From NCBI RefSeq assembly GCF_002797715.1, contig NZ_PGFF01000001.1:2441304-2505303 (forward strand): 64,000 nt of DNA, given 5' to 3'. Below the pieces are notes generated by a model. It was not told the origin of the DNA. It was given only the letters and a program-made list of their open reading frames with translations, and ran no database searches. Of the stretch, positions 16,667 through 24,509 are shown piece by piece (within the stretch, counting starts at the first letter, position 1; the number at the start of each line of letters is the position of its first letter). The translations under genes and the position numbers were made by a program. The DNA comes from Diaminobutyricimonas aerilata. GTDB taxonomy: Bacteria > Actinomycetota > Actinomycetes > Actinomycetales > Microbacteriaceae.

Positions 16667-17866
16667 GTGACCGACGCGCTGCCCTTCCGCTGGCGTTCGG
16701 TGGCCGTGCCCGTCTTCGCACCGGCGCTGTTGTTCTCGATCGGCGAGGGCGCGATCATCCCCGCGATCCCGCTCGTGGCCGACGACCTCGGAGCGACGCT
16801 CGCGATCGCCGGCCTCGTCGCCGCTGCGCTCACCGTCGGCGAGTTGCTCGGCAACGTGCCGAGCGGATGGCTGGTGAGCCGGATCGGGGAACGCCCGACG
16901 ATGATCGGGGCGGCCGTGCTGTCGCTCGCCGGACTCGCGGTGTGCGTGATGGCGACGGCACCGTGGATGCTCGGCATCGGTGTGCTGCTGATCGGGCTCT
17001 CCGCCGCCGCCTATGCGCTCGCGCGCCACGCGTTCCTCACCGTGACGGTGCCGCTCGCCTATCGGGCGCGCGCCCTCTCGACACTCGGCGGCGTGTACCG
17101 CGGCGGTGTCTTCATCGGCCCGTTCATCGCGGCCGCGGTGATCGGCTGGGCCGGTTCCGCGCAGTCCGCCTTCTGGATCCACGTCGTGGCATGCCTCGCG
17201 ACCATCGCGCTGCTGCTCGCCCTGCCCGACCCGGGCCGGCGCACCGAGGCGGGGGCGGCACGCACGACGGCCGGTCTGTTCCGCACCCTGCGCCGCCGTC
17301 GTGACGTGCTCGCCCGGCTCGGTGCGGGAGCCGCGCTCGTCGGGGCGATGCGGGCGAGCCGGCAGGTGATCCTGCCGTTGTGGGCGGTGAACCTCGGGCT
17401 CGACGGGGCGACGACCGCGCTCATCATCGGCGTCGCCGGCGGGGTCGACTTCGCCCTCTTCTACGTGAGCGGCCACATCATGGACCGCTTCGGGCGGCTG
17501 TGGAGCGCGCTGCCCTCGATGATCGGACTCGGCGTCGGCCACCTCGTGCTCGCCTTCACGCACGACGTGCCGGATGCGGTCACCTGGTTCATCGTGGCGG
17601 CGATCGTCATGTCGGTGGCGAACGGGATCGGCAGCGGGATCCTCATGACGCTCGGCGCAGATCTCGCCGATCCCGGCGACCCCGCGCCGTTCCTCGGGGC
17701 GTGGCGTTTCACCGGCGGACTCGGCGGGGCGAGCGCCCCGATCGTCGTCGCCGCGGTCACCGGGCTGGGCTCGATCGCCGTCGCCGCGGGCGTGATGGGA
17801 GTGCTCGGGTTCGCGGGCGCCGCGATCCTCGCCCGTTATGTTCCGCGCTACTCGCCGCACCGCTGA
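16667..17866 (+). CDS. MFS transporter, putative drug/metabolite exporter
   Basis: 399 residues, about twelve membrane spans in two halves joined by an Arg-rich loop (DPGRRTEAG...RRRRD near 195-215). The A-motif-like loop GWLVSRIGERP lies between spans 2 and 3, and a second copy GHIMDRFGRLW occurs after the central loop. Substrate unknown. The GTG at 16667 diverges from prfB with 70 bases between starts; longer upstream frames are antisense to prfB and were rejected. Confidence 0.75.
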   Translation: MTDALPFRWRSVAVPVFAPALLFSIGEGAIIPAIPLVADDLGATLAIAGLVAAALTVGELLGNVPSGWLVSRIGERPTMIGAAVLSLAGLAVCVMATAPWMLGIGVLLIGLSAAAYALARHAFLTVTVPLAYRARALSTLGGVYRGGVFIGPFIAAAVIGWAGSAQSAFWIHVVACLATIALLLALPDPGRRTEAGAARTTAGLFRTLRRRRDVLARLGAGAALVGAMRASRQVILPLWAVNLGLDGATTALIIGVAGGVDFALFYVSGHIMDRFGRLWSALPSMIGLGVGHLVLAFTHDVPDAVTWFIVAAIVMSVANGIGSGILMTLGADLADPGDPAPFLGAWRFTGGLGGASAPIVVAAVTGLGSIAVAAGVMGVLGFAGAAILARYVPRYSPHR

Positions 17867-17884
17867 CCCGCTGACCCGCTGACG
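17861..17884. repeat. Three tandem copies of an 8-bp unit over the MFS stop codon
   Basis: CGCTGACC is repeated three times (the last copy CGCTGACG), with the first copy containing the stop codon of the MFS gene. Every copy supplies TGA, so slippage would not extend the protein. Minor microsatellite-like feature. Confidence 0.6.
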
Positions 17885-17901
17885 CGGGAGGGTCGGCCCG
17901 A

Positions 17902-18384
17902 TCAGGCCGCGTCGTAGCGCGGGTGAGACGGCGTGCGGACGAACCGCACCTCGTCCACGGGCTTGAGCACCGAGGGATCGTCGACGAAGCCGACCCGCAG
18001 CGGTGTGCCGGCGGCCTCCCGCGTGGCCGTGACGCCGCGCGCCGGCGGCACGTGATCGTCGCCCCACTGGCCGAGCGCCCCGAGCACGACCAGCAGCTGC
18101 GTGCCCGCCTCGGTCGGGTGGTAGCTCATCCGTGCTCGGGAGCCCTCGACGCGATACTCGCGCTTCTCGAGCACTCCCGACTCGACGAGCGTCTTCAATC
18201 GCGTCGCGAGGATGTTCGGCGCGATGCCGAGCACCTCGGTGAATTCGTCGAAGCGGGTCGCGCCGTTGGTGAGCGCCTCCCGCAGGATGAGCAGCGTCCA
18301 CCGCTCACCGACGATGCCGAGGGTGCGCTCGATGGAGCAGAACGCATCCTCGGCGGGGGTGGTGACCCGCGATTCGGCACTCAT
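17902..18384 (-). CDS. HxlR-family transcriptional regulator
   Basis: 160 residues. Single winged helix with the HxlR pattern: a Cys near the N-terminus (AFCSIERTLGIVGERWTLLI), then REALTNGATRFDEF and LGIAPNILATRLKTLVESG as recognition helix. The C-terminal 60 residues are an unusual extension. The Cys can act as a thiol sensor in relatives. The ATG at 18384 is preceded by CTGCTCCTC with no ribosome-binding site, so translation may be leaderless. The crotonase gene precedes it on the same strand with a 34-base gap. Confidence 0.85.
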   Translation of the reverse strand: MSAESRVTTPAEDAFCSIERTLGIVGERWTLLILREALTNGATRFDEFTEVLGIAPNILATRLKTLVESGVLEKREYRVEGSRARMSYHPTEAGTQLLVVLGALGQWGDDHVPPARGVTATREAAGTPLRVGFVDDPSVLKPVDEVRFVRTPSHPRYDAA

Positions 18385-18418
18385 GAGGAGCAGCCTAGGC
18401 TGGATCGCTCGGCGGGAG

Positions 18419-19273
18419 TCATGCGCGCCCGCGGGGCGGTTGCACGGGGATGTCGAGCTCGGCGACGGCCGCTCCGAGCTCCGACTCCGTGGCCGAGGCC
18501 TGCTGCAGACCACGTGCCACGAGCTGCCCGATCCGTTGCTGCGTCTCGGGACGACCTACCGAGTTCCGGAAGGCGTCGATCTGCGGCGGGAACTCCTCAT
18601 CCGGGGGCAGTGACGCCGAATCGACGAACGCCTTCACCTCCTGCAGTGCTCGCGAGTCGAACCGCGACACCCGCTCCGCGAACGCCGTGACGAAGTCGTC
18701 CAGCTCCCCGTCCGGAAGGGCCCGGTTGACGTATCCGTAACGTTCGGCCAGCTCGCCGTCGTAGTCGTCCGCGCCGACCAGTATCTCGAGTGCGCGACCG
18801 CGTCCGATCAAGCGCGGCAGGCGCGACGGCGTGCCGCCTCCGGGAACCGCGCCGACGCCGACCTCGAACTGCCCGAGCACCGCCTTCTCCCGGCTGGCGA
18901 AGCGGATATCGGTGGCGAGCACGAATTCGCTTCCCGCCCCCCGGGTGCGGCCCCGGATGGAGCTGACGGTGATCGCCGGCACCTTGCTCAGCCGGATGAG
19001 CACGTCGATCCACGGGCTGTAGCCGGTCGGGCCGACCGGCAGGGCGGCCAGCACCCGGGGGTCGGCGGCGATGTCCCAGTGGGCGAGGAAATAGTCCTCG
19101 ATCGCCGACTCGAAGACGACCACCGACACATAGGGGTCGGTCTCGAGTTCGTGCACCAGCTCGCGCAGCTCGATGACGAGTTGCGGACCGATGAGGTTGA
19201 TGGGCGGGGCGTCGAACGCTACGCGCCACAGGGCGGGGGATGTCCGCGTGACGCGGAGCTGTTCGTAGGTCAT
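18419..19273 (-). CDS. Enoyl-CoA hydratase/isomerase family protein
   Basis: 284 residues with the crotonase fold. The oxyanion-hole segment SSIRGRTRGAGSEFVLATDI and the following GQFEVGVGAVPGGGTPSRL align with the usual active-site region; a Glu occupies the position of the first catalytic Glu (QFE). The oxyanion loop is longer and more basic than in true hydratases, and the protein starts with FDAPPINLIG rather than the typical NRP motif, so the reaction is uncertain. Such proteins are found scattered next to HxlR regulators. Confidence 0.7.
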   Translation of the reverse strand: MTYEQLRVTRTSPALWRVAFDAPPINLIGPQLVIELRELVHELETDPYVSVVVFESAIEDYFLAHWDIAADPRVLAALPVGPTGYSPWIDVLIRLSKVPAITVSSIRGRTRGAGSEFVLATDIRFASREKAVLGQFEVGVGAVPGGGTPSRLPRLIGRGRALEILVGADDYDGELAERYGYVNRALPDGELDDFVTAFAERVSRFDSRALQEVKAFVDSASLPPDEEFPPQIDAFRNSVGRPETQQRIGQLVARGLQQASATESELGAAVAELDIPVQPPRGRA

Positions 19274-19379
19274 GCGGGCACGGTAGTCCCCTGACTTGCA
19301 GAATGCAATGCAGATGGTTCCGCGCAGGGCGAACGTCGCACCGACGCTCGGCGCGACGCCACGGGTCGATCGTGCGAGG

Positions 19380-20120
19380 TCAGCGGTCGAGCAGTGCAGC
19401 GACCGCGTCGGCGTCGTCGCGGTACAGGCGTGCGTGGCCGAGCAGATGAGCGCCTTCCTGTGGCGCGCGCAGCTCCGAGAAGTCGGCGAGTTCCCGCAAC
19501 CGCGGCACGACGGCGGTCAAGACGTCGTCGGGATCGGCGTCACCGTACGCGGCGCACAAGAGATGCAGCCGGCGGCGGCGCTCCGCGCCGTCGATCGGGG
19601 AGCCGGGGTCGACCTCGCCGACGCCGAGCGGAACCAGGCGGTAGGCGAGGTAAGCGAGGTCCCACCTCCGCGGACCCGGGGACGCCGTGTCGAAGTCGAT
19701 GACACCCGTGAGCCGGCGCTGCGCGTCGACCACGAAGTTGTACGGCGCGAAGTCGTTGTGGCAGATCACCTCGGCCGGCTCATGGGCGGGCATCCGCCAC
19801 ACCGCACCGGCGCGGTCGAAGCCGAGGGTCGCGCCATGGAGGCGGCGGAGCCGGAGCCCGGCCTCGCGCAGTAGCGCGTCGCTCCACAACCACTCGGGCA
19901 TCGGATGATCGGGCGACTCCCCGGGGAGGAAGTCGAGCACCTCGCGGCCGTCGCCGTCGACGCCGTGCGGTCGGGGCACCCAATCGATGCCCCGCGAACG
20001 CAGGTGGGCGAGCAGCCGGTGCACCGTCGGCGTCCACGGTCCGGCCGGGCGGTGCACCCGATCGCCGATCCGCTCGACGACGTTCATGCCGCCGCCGGCG
20101 AGCACTTCGCGCTCCGTCAT
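19380..20120 (-). CDS. Aminoglycoside-phosphotransferase-family kinase
   Basis: 246 residues with the APH/choline-kinase core: VICHNDFAPYNFVVD (catalytic HxDxxxxN) and GVIDFDTASPGPRRWDLAYL (metal-binding DxD and the following WDLA). The N-terminal nucleotide-binding lobe is short. Such proteins phosphorylate small alcohols or sugars; resistance activity should not be assumed. The ATG at 20120 overlaps the stop of the MFS gene by four bases, so both are probably transcribed together. Confidence 0.75.
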   Translation of the reverse strand: MTEREVLAGGGMNVVERIGDRVHRPAGPWTPTVHRLLAHLRSRGIDWVPRPHGVDGDGREVLDFLPGESPDHPMPEWLWSDALLREAGLRLRRLHGATLGFDRAGAVWRMPAHEPAEVICHNDFAPYNFVVDAQRRLTGVIDFDTASPGPRRWDLAYLAYRLVPLGVGEVDPGSPIDGAERRRRLHLLCAAYGDADPDDVLTAVVPRLRELADFSELRAPQEGAHLLGHARLYRDDADAVAALLDR

Positions 20121-21298
20121 GCCCCCATCGTGGCAGGCGCCGGTTCGGACGCCTCGGTGTTCGCGTTCCGGCGACGGGTCACGAGCGGGGCGAGCAGGGC
20201 GAAGAGCGCGGCGAGCACGGCGACGCCGATCATCGCGCCGCGCAAGCCGAACCCGTCGGCGAGCAGCCCGACGTAGACCGGTCCGACGAGGAATCCGAGA
20301 TATGCGGTCGTCGCGACGGCGGAGGTGGCGCGGCCGCGGCGATCGGCCGGGACGCCCTCGGTGGCGCGGCTGAGAAGAGTCGGGAAGAGCACCGAGGTAC
20401 CCATGGCCGCGAGGGCGAGGCCGCCGAGCGCCACGGGCACGACGGTGGCCGTCGCGAGCACGAGCGTGCCGAGAAGAGCGGCGCCGGCGCCGGCGAGGAG
20501 CAGCAGGCCGGCCGGCACCCGCGTGAAGATCCCCGCAGCGAAGCGCGTCAGCGCGGCGAAGACCGCGAAGGTGGCGGGGGCGATGGCGGTCAGGCCGACG
20601 GACGCGTCGAGCTCGTCGGCGAGGAAGATGGCGCTCCAGCTCTGGTGCGCGTTCTCCGTCGCGAAGGCGACCGCGCCCACGAGTCCCACCGCGACGAACG
20701 GCAGGGCCAGCCGCATCGCTTCCCGACGCCGCACCGCGACGGTCGGAGTGGCCGCGTGCGGCCGATCGCCGAGCATCAGCACCGCGACGCTCGCGACCGC
20801 CATGAGGGCGGCCGCGCCTGCGAACACGGCGACGGCATCGGCGCCGAGGGCTCGCAACCCGCCGGTGCCGAGGCTGCCCACCACGACGAAGGAGGAGAAG
20901 ACGGCGTGCGAGATCGTGATGACGCGACCGCCGGAGCGCTGCTCGGCGAGTCCCGCGAGGGCGTTCGAGGCGACATCGGCCGCGCCCGAGGTGGCGCCCA
21001 CGAGCAGCATGCCGAGGGCGAGCGTGGCGAAGTCGCGGGAGACGATGGCGATGACGAGGCCCGAGAGCGCGAGGGCGAGCATGAGGGCGCCCGCGATGCG
21101 GGCGCCGAAGCGATCGACGGCGCGCCCGGTGAGCATCATCGCCGGCAGTGCTCCGAGCCCGACGAGGAGCAGGGCCGTTCCCAGTTCCGCGTCGGTGACC
21201 GACGCAGCGTCGCGGAGTGCGGGAAGGGCGGCGCCCCACGTGCCCCAGAACAGGCCGAAGGCGGCGAACGCGGAATGGGAGGCGGTCGAGGATCGCAT
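20117..21298 (-). CDS. MFS transporter, YbjJ/FucP-like exporter type
   Basis: 393 residues, about twelve spans, very Ala/Gly-rich. Loop motif GRAVDRFGARIAG after span 2 and a helix SHAVFSSFVVVGSLGTGGL are typical of the YbjJ-type exporters. The ATG at 21298 starts MRSSTASHSAF and sits two bases from a 16-bp palindrome; the upstream in-frame stretch would read through the divergent regulator's promoter. Adjacent LacI-type regulator (21330) is the probable repressor, and the kinase gene downstream is probably in the same unit. Confidence 0.78.
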   Translation of the reverse strand: MRSSTASHSAFAAFGLFWGTWGAALPALRDAASVTDAELGTALLLVGLGALPAMMLTGRAVDRFGARIAGALMLALALSGLVIAIVSRDFATLALGMLLVGATSGAADVASNALAGLAEQRSGGRVITISHAVFSSFVVVGSLGTGGLRALGADAVAVFAGAAALMAVASVAVLMLGDRPHAATPTVAVRRREAMRLALPFVAVGLVGAVAFATENAHQSWSAIFLADELDASVGLTAIAPATFAVFAALTRFAAGIFTRVPAGLLLLAGAGAALLGTLVLATATVVPVALGGLALAAMGTSVLFPTLLSRATEGVPADRRGRATSAVATTAYLGFLVGPVYVGLLADGFGLRGAMIGVAVLAALFALLAPLVTRRRNANTEASEPAPATMGA

Positions 21299-21299
21299 T

Positions 21300-21315
21300 T
21301 GTGTAACGGTACACA
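21300..21315. promoter_or_regulatory. 16-bp operator palindrome between MFS and LacI genes
   Basis: TGTGTA-ACGG-TACACA has perfect 6-bp arms and lies in the 31-base gap between the two divergent start codons, ending 14 bases before the regulator. A -10-like TATGCT (21319-21324) lies just before the regulator start, which would make its mRNA leaderless. Confidence 0.65.
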
Positions 21316-21329
21316 GGTATGCTCGTGCT

Positions 21330-22325
21330 GTGAAGCCCGAGCGCGTGACGATGCGGCAGGTGGCCGCCGAGGCGGGCGTCGCGCCCATGACCGTGAGCTA
21401 CACGTACACGCGGCCCGACCGCGTGGCGCCGGCCACCCGGGCGCGGGTGCTCGACGCGGCCGAGCGGCTCGGCTACCGGGGGCCGGATCCGGTGGCGCGT
21501 TCGCTGCGCAGCGGATCGACCGCGAACCTCGGGGTCGTGCTCGGCGAGCACCTCACCTACGCGTTCGAGGACCCGCAGGCGGCGCGGTTCCTCGCGGGGG
21601 TGTCCCGGGTCTGCGTCGAGAACCGGCTCGGTCTCGTGCTCATCCCGAGCACCGGTGAACAAACCGATGTGGACCGCGTCCGCGAAGCAGCCGTCGACGG
21701 CTTCGTACTGTGGACGACCGTCCACGACGACCCCGTGCTCGCCGCCGTCGCGGCGACCGGCCGACCCGCGGCGATCCAGGGCGGCCCCGCCGCCCCCGGC
21801 ATCGTGGTCGTCGGCCCGGACGACCGCACCGCCGCGACCGCCATCGCCGCCCACCTGCTGGAGGGCGCCACGACGCCGCTCGTGCTGTCGTTCCCGCTCG
21901 ACCGGGAACGGCGACCGGGACTGCTGCGGGGCCCGTCGCCGGAGGTGCCGTTCCCCATCACCGCCACCCGCCTCGCCGGGTACCGCGATGCCGTCGAGGC
22001 GTCCGGACGGTCGTGGGGCGACCTACCGGTCGCGGTCGTGGCTCGCAACTCCCGAGACGATGCGCGTCAGGCCATCGAGGACGCGCTCCGGCACGTGCAT
22101 CCGGACGCCGTCATCGCAATGGGCGACGAGATCGCCGCCGGCGCGATCGACGTGCTCGGCGACTCCGCGCGGGTCTGCGGCTGGGACGACAGCCCGCTCG
22201 CCGCGACACTCGGCATCCCGAGCGTGCGCCAGTCGCTGTTCGACCAGGGTGTCGCGTGCGCGCGCATCGCCGCCGGACTCGCCACGACCGCCGACCCGGT
22301 CGCCTGGGAGCTCGCGCTGCGCTGA
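21330..22325 (+). CDS. LacI-family transcriptional regulator
   Basis: 331 residues: N-terminal LacI helix-turn-helix (MRQVAAEAGVAPMTVSYTYT, then hinge VARSLRSGSTANLGVVLGE) and a periplasmic-binding-protein-like ligand domain. The recognition helix reads VAPMTVSYTY, rather than the common VSxxTVSRVL, implying an unusual operator, which fits the TGTGTA..TACACA palindrome upstream. The GTG at 21330 follows a -10-like element so closely that leaderless translation is likely. One base separates its stop from the convergent MerR gene. Confidence 0.85.
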   Translation: MKPERVTMRQVAAEAGVAPMTVSYTYTRPDRVAPATRARVLDAAERLGYRGPDPVARSLRSGSTANLGVVLGEHLTYAFEDPQAARFLAGVSRVCVENRLGLVLIPSTGEQTDVDRVREAAVDGFVLWTTVHDDPVLAAVAATGRPAAIQGGPAAPGIVVVGPDDRTAATAIAAHLLEGATTPLVLSFPLDRERRPGLLRGPSPEVPFPITATRLAGYRDAVEASGRSWGDLPVAVVARNSRDDARQAIEDALRHVHPDAVIAMGDEIAAGAIDVLGDSARVCGWDDSPLAATLGIPSVRQSLFDQGVACARIAAGLATTADPVAWELALR

Positions 22326-22326
22326 A

Positions 22327-23055
22327 CTACTCGGCCCGCACCCCCGCGGCGTCACCGTCGCGGAGCGCGTCGAGTACCTCCGCCAGGTCGGAGCCGGTGC
22401 GGAGGAGCGCCACGCTGCGGGCGGCGATCGAGCCGAGTCGCCGTTGCAGCACCGCCTCCACATCCGCGGTGATGCCGAATCCGCGTAGGCCCGCCATGAC
22501 CTCGCGGACGGCCGGCACGCCGTAGCCGCTCGCGCGGAGCGCCGCGACGATGCGCGCCTCCCGCACGTCCGAGGGACGATAGCGACGCGCGCCGAGCGAG
22601 GTGACGCGTTCCGGCACGACGAGCCCCTCCGCCTCCCAGTGACGCAGCGTCGACGCCCGCACCCCGAGCGCGTCCGCCAGTTCCGCGATCGTCATCGCCG
22701 CGTCATCCGCCCCATCGAGATCGGCGCGCTCGGCGCGGATCACGGCGAGCGCGCGGAGCGCGTGCCGCACGTCGTCGCGCTCGCGTTCCAGACGTACGTG
22801 CGCGGCACCGACCGCCGCCGCGGCATCTGCGACCGACATCGACCAGATCGATGCGAGCAGTCGCCGCGCCTCGACGGGGCCGACCGCCGCGGCAAGCCCC
22901 CGGTACGCGCGGGCCGCGACCTCATGAACGCGGGAGTACGACCGGTACCCGTTCGCCTCGCGCCGCGCGGGCGGGATGACGCCGAGCCGCTCGAGGTCCC
23001 GGATCTGCTGCACCGAGTACCCGACGGCTCGCGCCAGGTCGACGGTGCGCCGCAT
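22327..23055 (-). CDS. Transcriptional regulator with two MerR-type DNA-binding domains
   Basis: 242 residues. Two separate MerR helix-turn-helix domains are visible: residues about 3-40 (TVDLARAVGYSVQQIRDLER, then GYRSYSR) and about 125-165 (MTIAELADALGVRASTLRHW, then GARRYRPSDV). Single-domain MerR proteins act as dimers; a tandem protein could bind one operator as a monomer or two sites. The ATG at 23055 starts MRRTVDLA. It diverges from the DUF6194 gene, with a palindrome between them, and probably controls that gene and itself. Confidence 0.8.
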   Translation of the reverse strand: MRRTVDLARAVGYSVQQIRDLERLGVIPPARREANGYRSYSRVHEVAARAYRGLAAAVGPVEARRLLASIWSMSVADAAAAVGAAHVRLERERDDVRHALRALAVIRAERADLDGADDAAMTIAELADALGVRASTLRHWEAEGLVVPERVTSLGARRYRPSDVREARIVAALRASGYGVPAVREVMAGLRGFGITADVEAVLQRRLGSIAARSVALLRTGSDLAEVLDALRDGDAAGVRAE

Positions 23056-23085
23056 GACTCTCCTCCCCCGAGTCCACATAAGCAC

Positions 23086-23103
23086 TTCAAGTGGACGCTT
23101 GAA
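23086..23103. promoter_or_regulatory. MerR-type operator upstream of the DUF6194 gene
   Basis: TTCAAG-TGGACG-CTTGAA, perfect 6-bp arms in 18 bp, matches the CTTGA-type symmetry of MerR-family promoters, and lies 2 bases before the DUF6194 start in the 50-base divergent gap. A second overlapping palindrome, CACTTCAAGTG, is centred a few bases upstream. Confidence 0.6.
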
Positions 23104-23105
23104 CC

Positions 23106-23576
23106 ATGAGTATGGACGAGATCATCGAACTGGTGCGATCACTTCCCGGATCGCTCGTGGTCACCCCCGGCCCCGGCGACGGCACACCCGAGCTCGCGTG
23201 GGGCGACGCCTTCTTCTACCACGCGCCCGATGGCGTGATGCCGACGAACGAGCAGCCCTACGCGACGGTCGTCACGAAGGACTATCCCGACGACACCGCG
23301 TCCCGACTCGGGAACGGCCGATGGAGGGTCAACATCCACGTCGGCCGCGCGACCTTCGTCGAGTTGACCGGCGAGAACCCCCGCGATCTCGGGTCGCACT
23401 GGGATCACGCCGCGGAGGACATGCTCATGCCCCACCCGGTCTACGGCGCGCTCGGGTGGCTCGCCGTCATCGATCCGGGGCCGGCGACATCCGCGACGCT
23501 CGAGCGGCTGCTGCGCGACGCCCACCACGCCGCACGCGCCCGCCACGAGCGTCGCGAGGCCCGCGCATCCGGGTAG
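23106..23576 (+). CDS. DUF6194-family protein
   Basis: 156 residues, cytoplasmic, no membrane span. The recognisable pattern is PELAWGDAFFYHAPDG near residue 30, ATVVTKDYPDDTASRLGNGR in the middle, and HPVYGALGWLAVIDPGP near the end, the layout of the DUF6194 family found in actinobacteria. Biochemical role unknown. The start at 23106 (ATGAGTATGGACG) may be either of two ATGs six bases apart. Likely target of the divergent double-MerR regulator. Confidence 0.7.
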   Translation: MSMDEIIELVRSLPGSLVVTPGPGDGTPELAWGDAFFYHAPDGVMPTNEQPYATVVTKDYPDDTASRLGNGRWRVNIHVGRATFVELTGENPRDLGSHWDHAAEDMLMPHPVYGALGWLAVIDPGPATSATLERLLRDAHHAARARHERREARASG

Positions 23577-23595
23577 CCGGGGCCGGCGTGGGCGC

Positions 23596-24501
23596 TCAGT
23601 GCGCGCCGGGCACCTCGAAGTCGAACACGGCCGAGTCGAACGCGGTGTAGCCGGAGTAGTCGATGAGCTCGTACAACCGCTTCCGGGTGAGCATGTCGGG
23701 CACCGTCGCCGCTTGCGTGCCGCTCGCCCGCAGCTCGTCGAGGCCGCGCTCGACGGCCCCCATCGCGAGGCGCAGCAGCGTGACCGGGTAGATGACGATG
23801 CGCACGCCGGCGTCGGCGAGCTGCTGCGTGGTGAACAACTCGCTCTTGCCGAACTCCGTCATGTTGGCGAGCACCGGCACGTCGACCGCGGAGCAGATCG
23901 CCTCGAACTCGGCGAGATCGGCCATCGCCTCCGGGAAGATCGCGTCGGCGCCGGCGTCCACGAGCTGCTTCGCCCGGTCGACCGCCGCTGCGAGGCCGTC
24001 GAGGGCGCGGATGTCGGTGCGGGCCATGATGAGCAGGTCCGGGTCGCGGCGCGCATCCGCCGCGGCGCGGATGCGCTTCACGGCGGTGTCGGCGTCGACG
24101 ACGGCCTTGCCGTCGAGGTGACCGCAGCGCTTCGGGTTCACCTGGTCCTCGATGTGCAGGCCGGCGACCCCGGCATCCTCGAGCGTCTGCACCGTGCGCG
24201 CGACGTTCATCGGCTCGCCGAAGCCGGTGTCGGCGTCGACGAGGGCCGGCAGGTCGGTCATCCGGGCGATCTGCTGCGCCCGTCCGGCGACCTCGCTCAG
24301 CGTGGTCAGACCGATGTCGGGCAGCCCGAGCTCGGCGCTCACGACCGCGCCCGACACGTAGACCCCGTCGAAGCCCTTCTGCTGGATGAGCGCGGTGCTC
24401 AACGGCGTGAACGCGCCGGGAAACTGCAGCAGCTCCCCCGACGCGAGACGCTCGCGCAGGAGGCGGCGCTTCTCGGATGCGGTGCGGGTCGAATAGAGCA
24501 C
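23596..24501 (-). CDS. prpB: Methylisocitrate lyase
   Basis: 301 residues of the isocitrate-lyase/PEP-mutase superfamily. The active-site motif KRCGHLDGK with the catalytic Cys, and the metal-binding VDADTGFGEP, identify the 2-methylisocitrate lyase subgroup, which releases pyruvate and succinate in propionate breakdown. The GTG at 24501 is fixed by AGGAGGACCC before it. It lies 8 bases downstream of prpD. The expected third gene, prpC (2-methylcitrate synthase), is absent after prpB, where a convergent DUF6194 gene sits. Confidence 0.92.
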   Translation of the reverse strand: MLYSTRTASEKRRLLRERLASGELLQFPGAFTPLSTALIQQKGFDGVYVSGAVVSAELGLPDIGLTTLSEVAGRAQQIARMTDLPALVDADTGFGEPMNVARTVQTLEDAGVAGLHIEDQVNPKRCGHLDGKAVVDADTAVKRIRAAADARRDPDLLIMARTDIRALDGLAAAVDRAKQLVDAGADAIFPEAMADLAEFEAICSAVDVPVLANMTEFGKSELFTTQQLADAGVRIVIYPVTLLRLAMGAVERGLDELRASGTQAATVPDMLTRKRLYELIDYSGYTAFDSAVFDFEVPGAH

Positions 24502-24509
24502 GGGTCCTC

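Noticed and set aside
16601-18301. Long minus-strand frame across the MFS gene and HxlR gene
   Set aside because: No motif, no ribosome-binding site, opposite two recognised genes.
19380-20120. APH-like kinase as an antibiotic-resistance gene
   Set aside because: The fold covers many small-molecule kinases; neighbouring MFS gene alone is no evidence of resistance.
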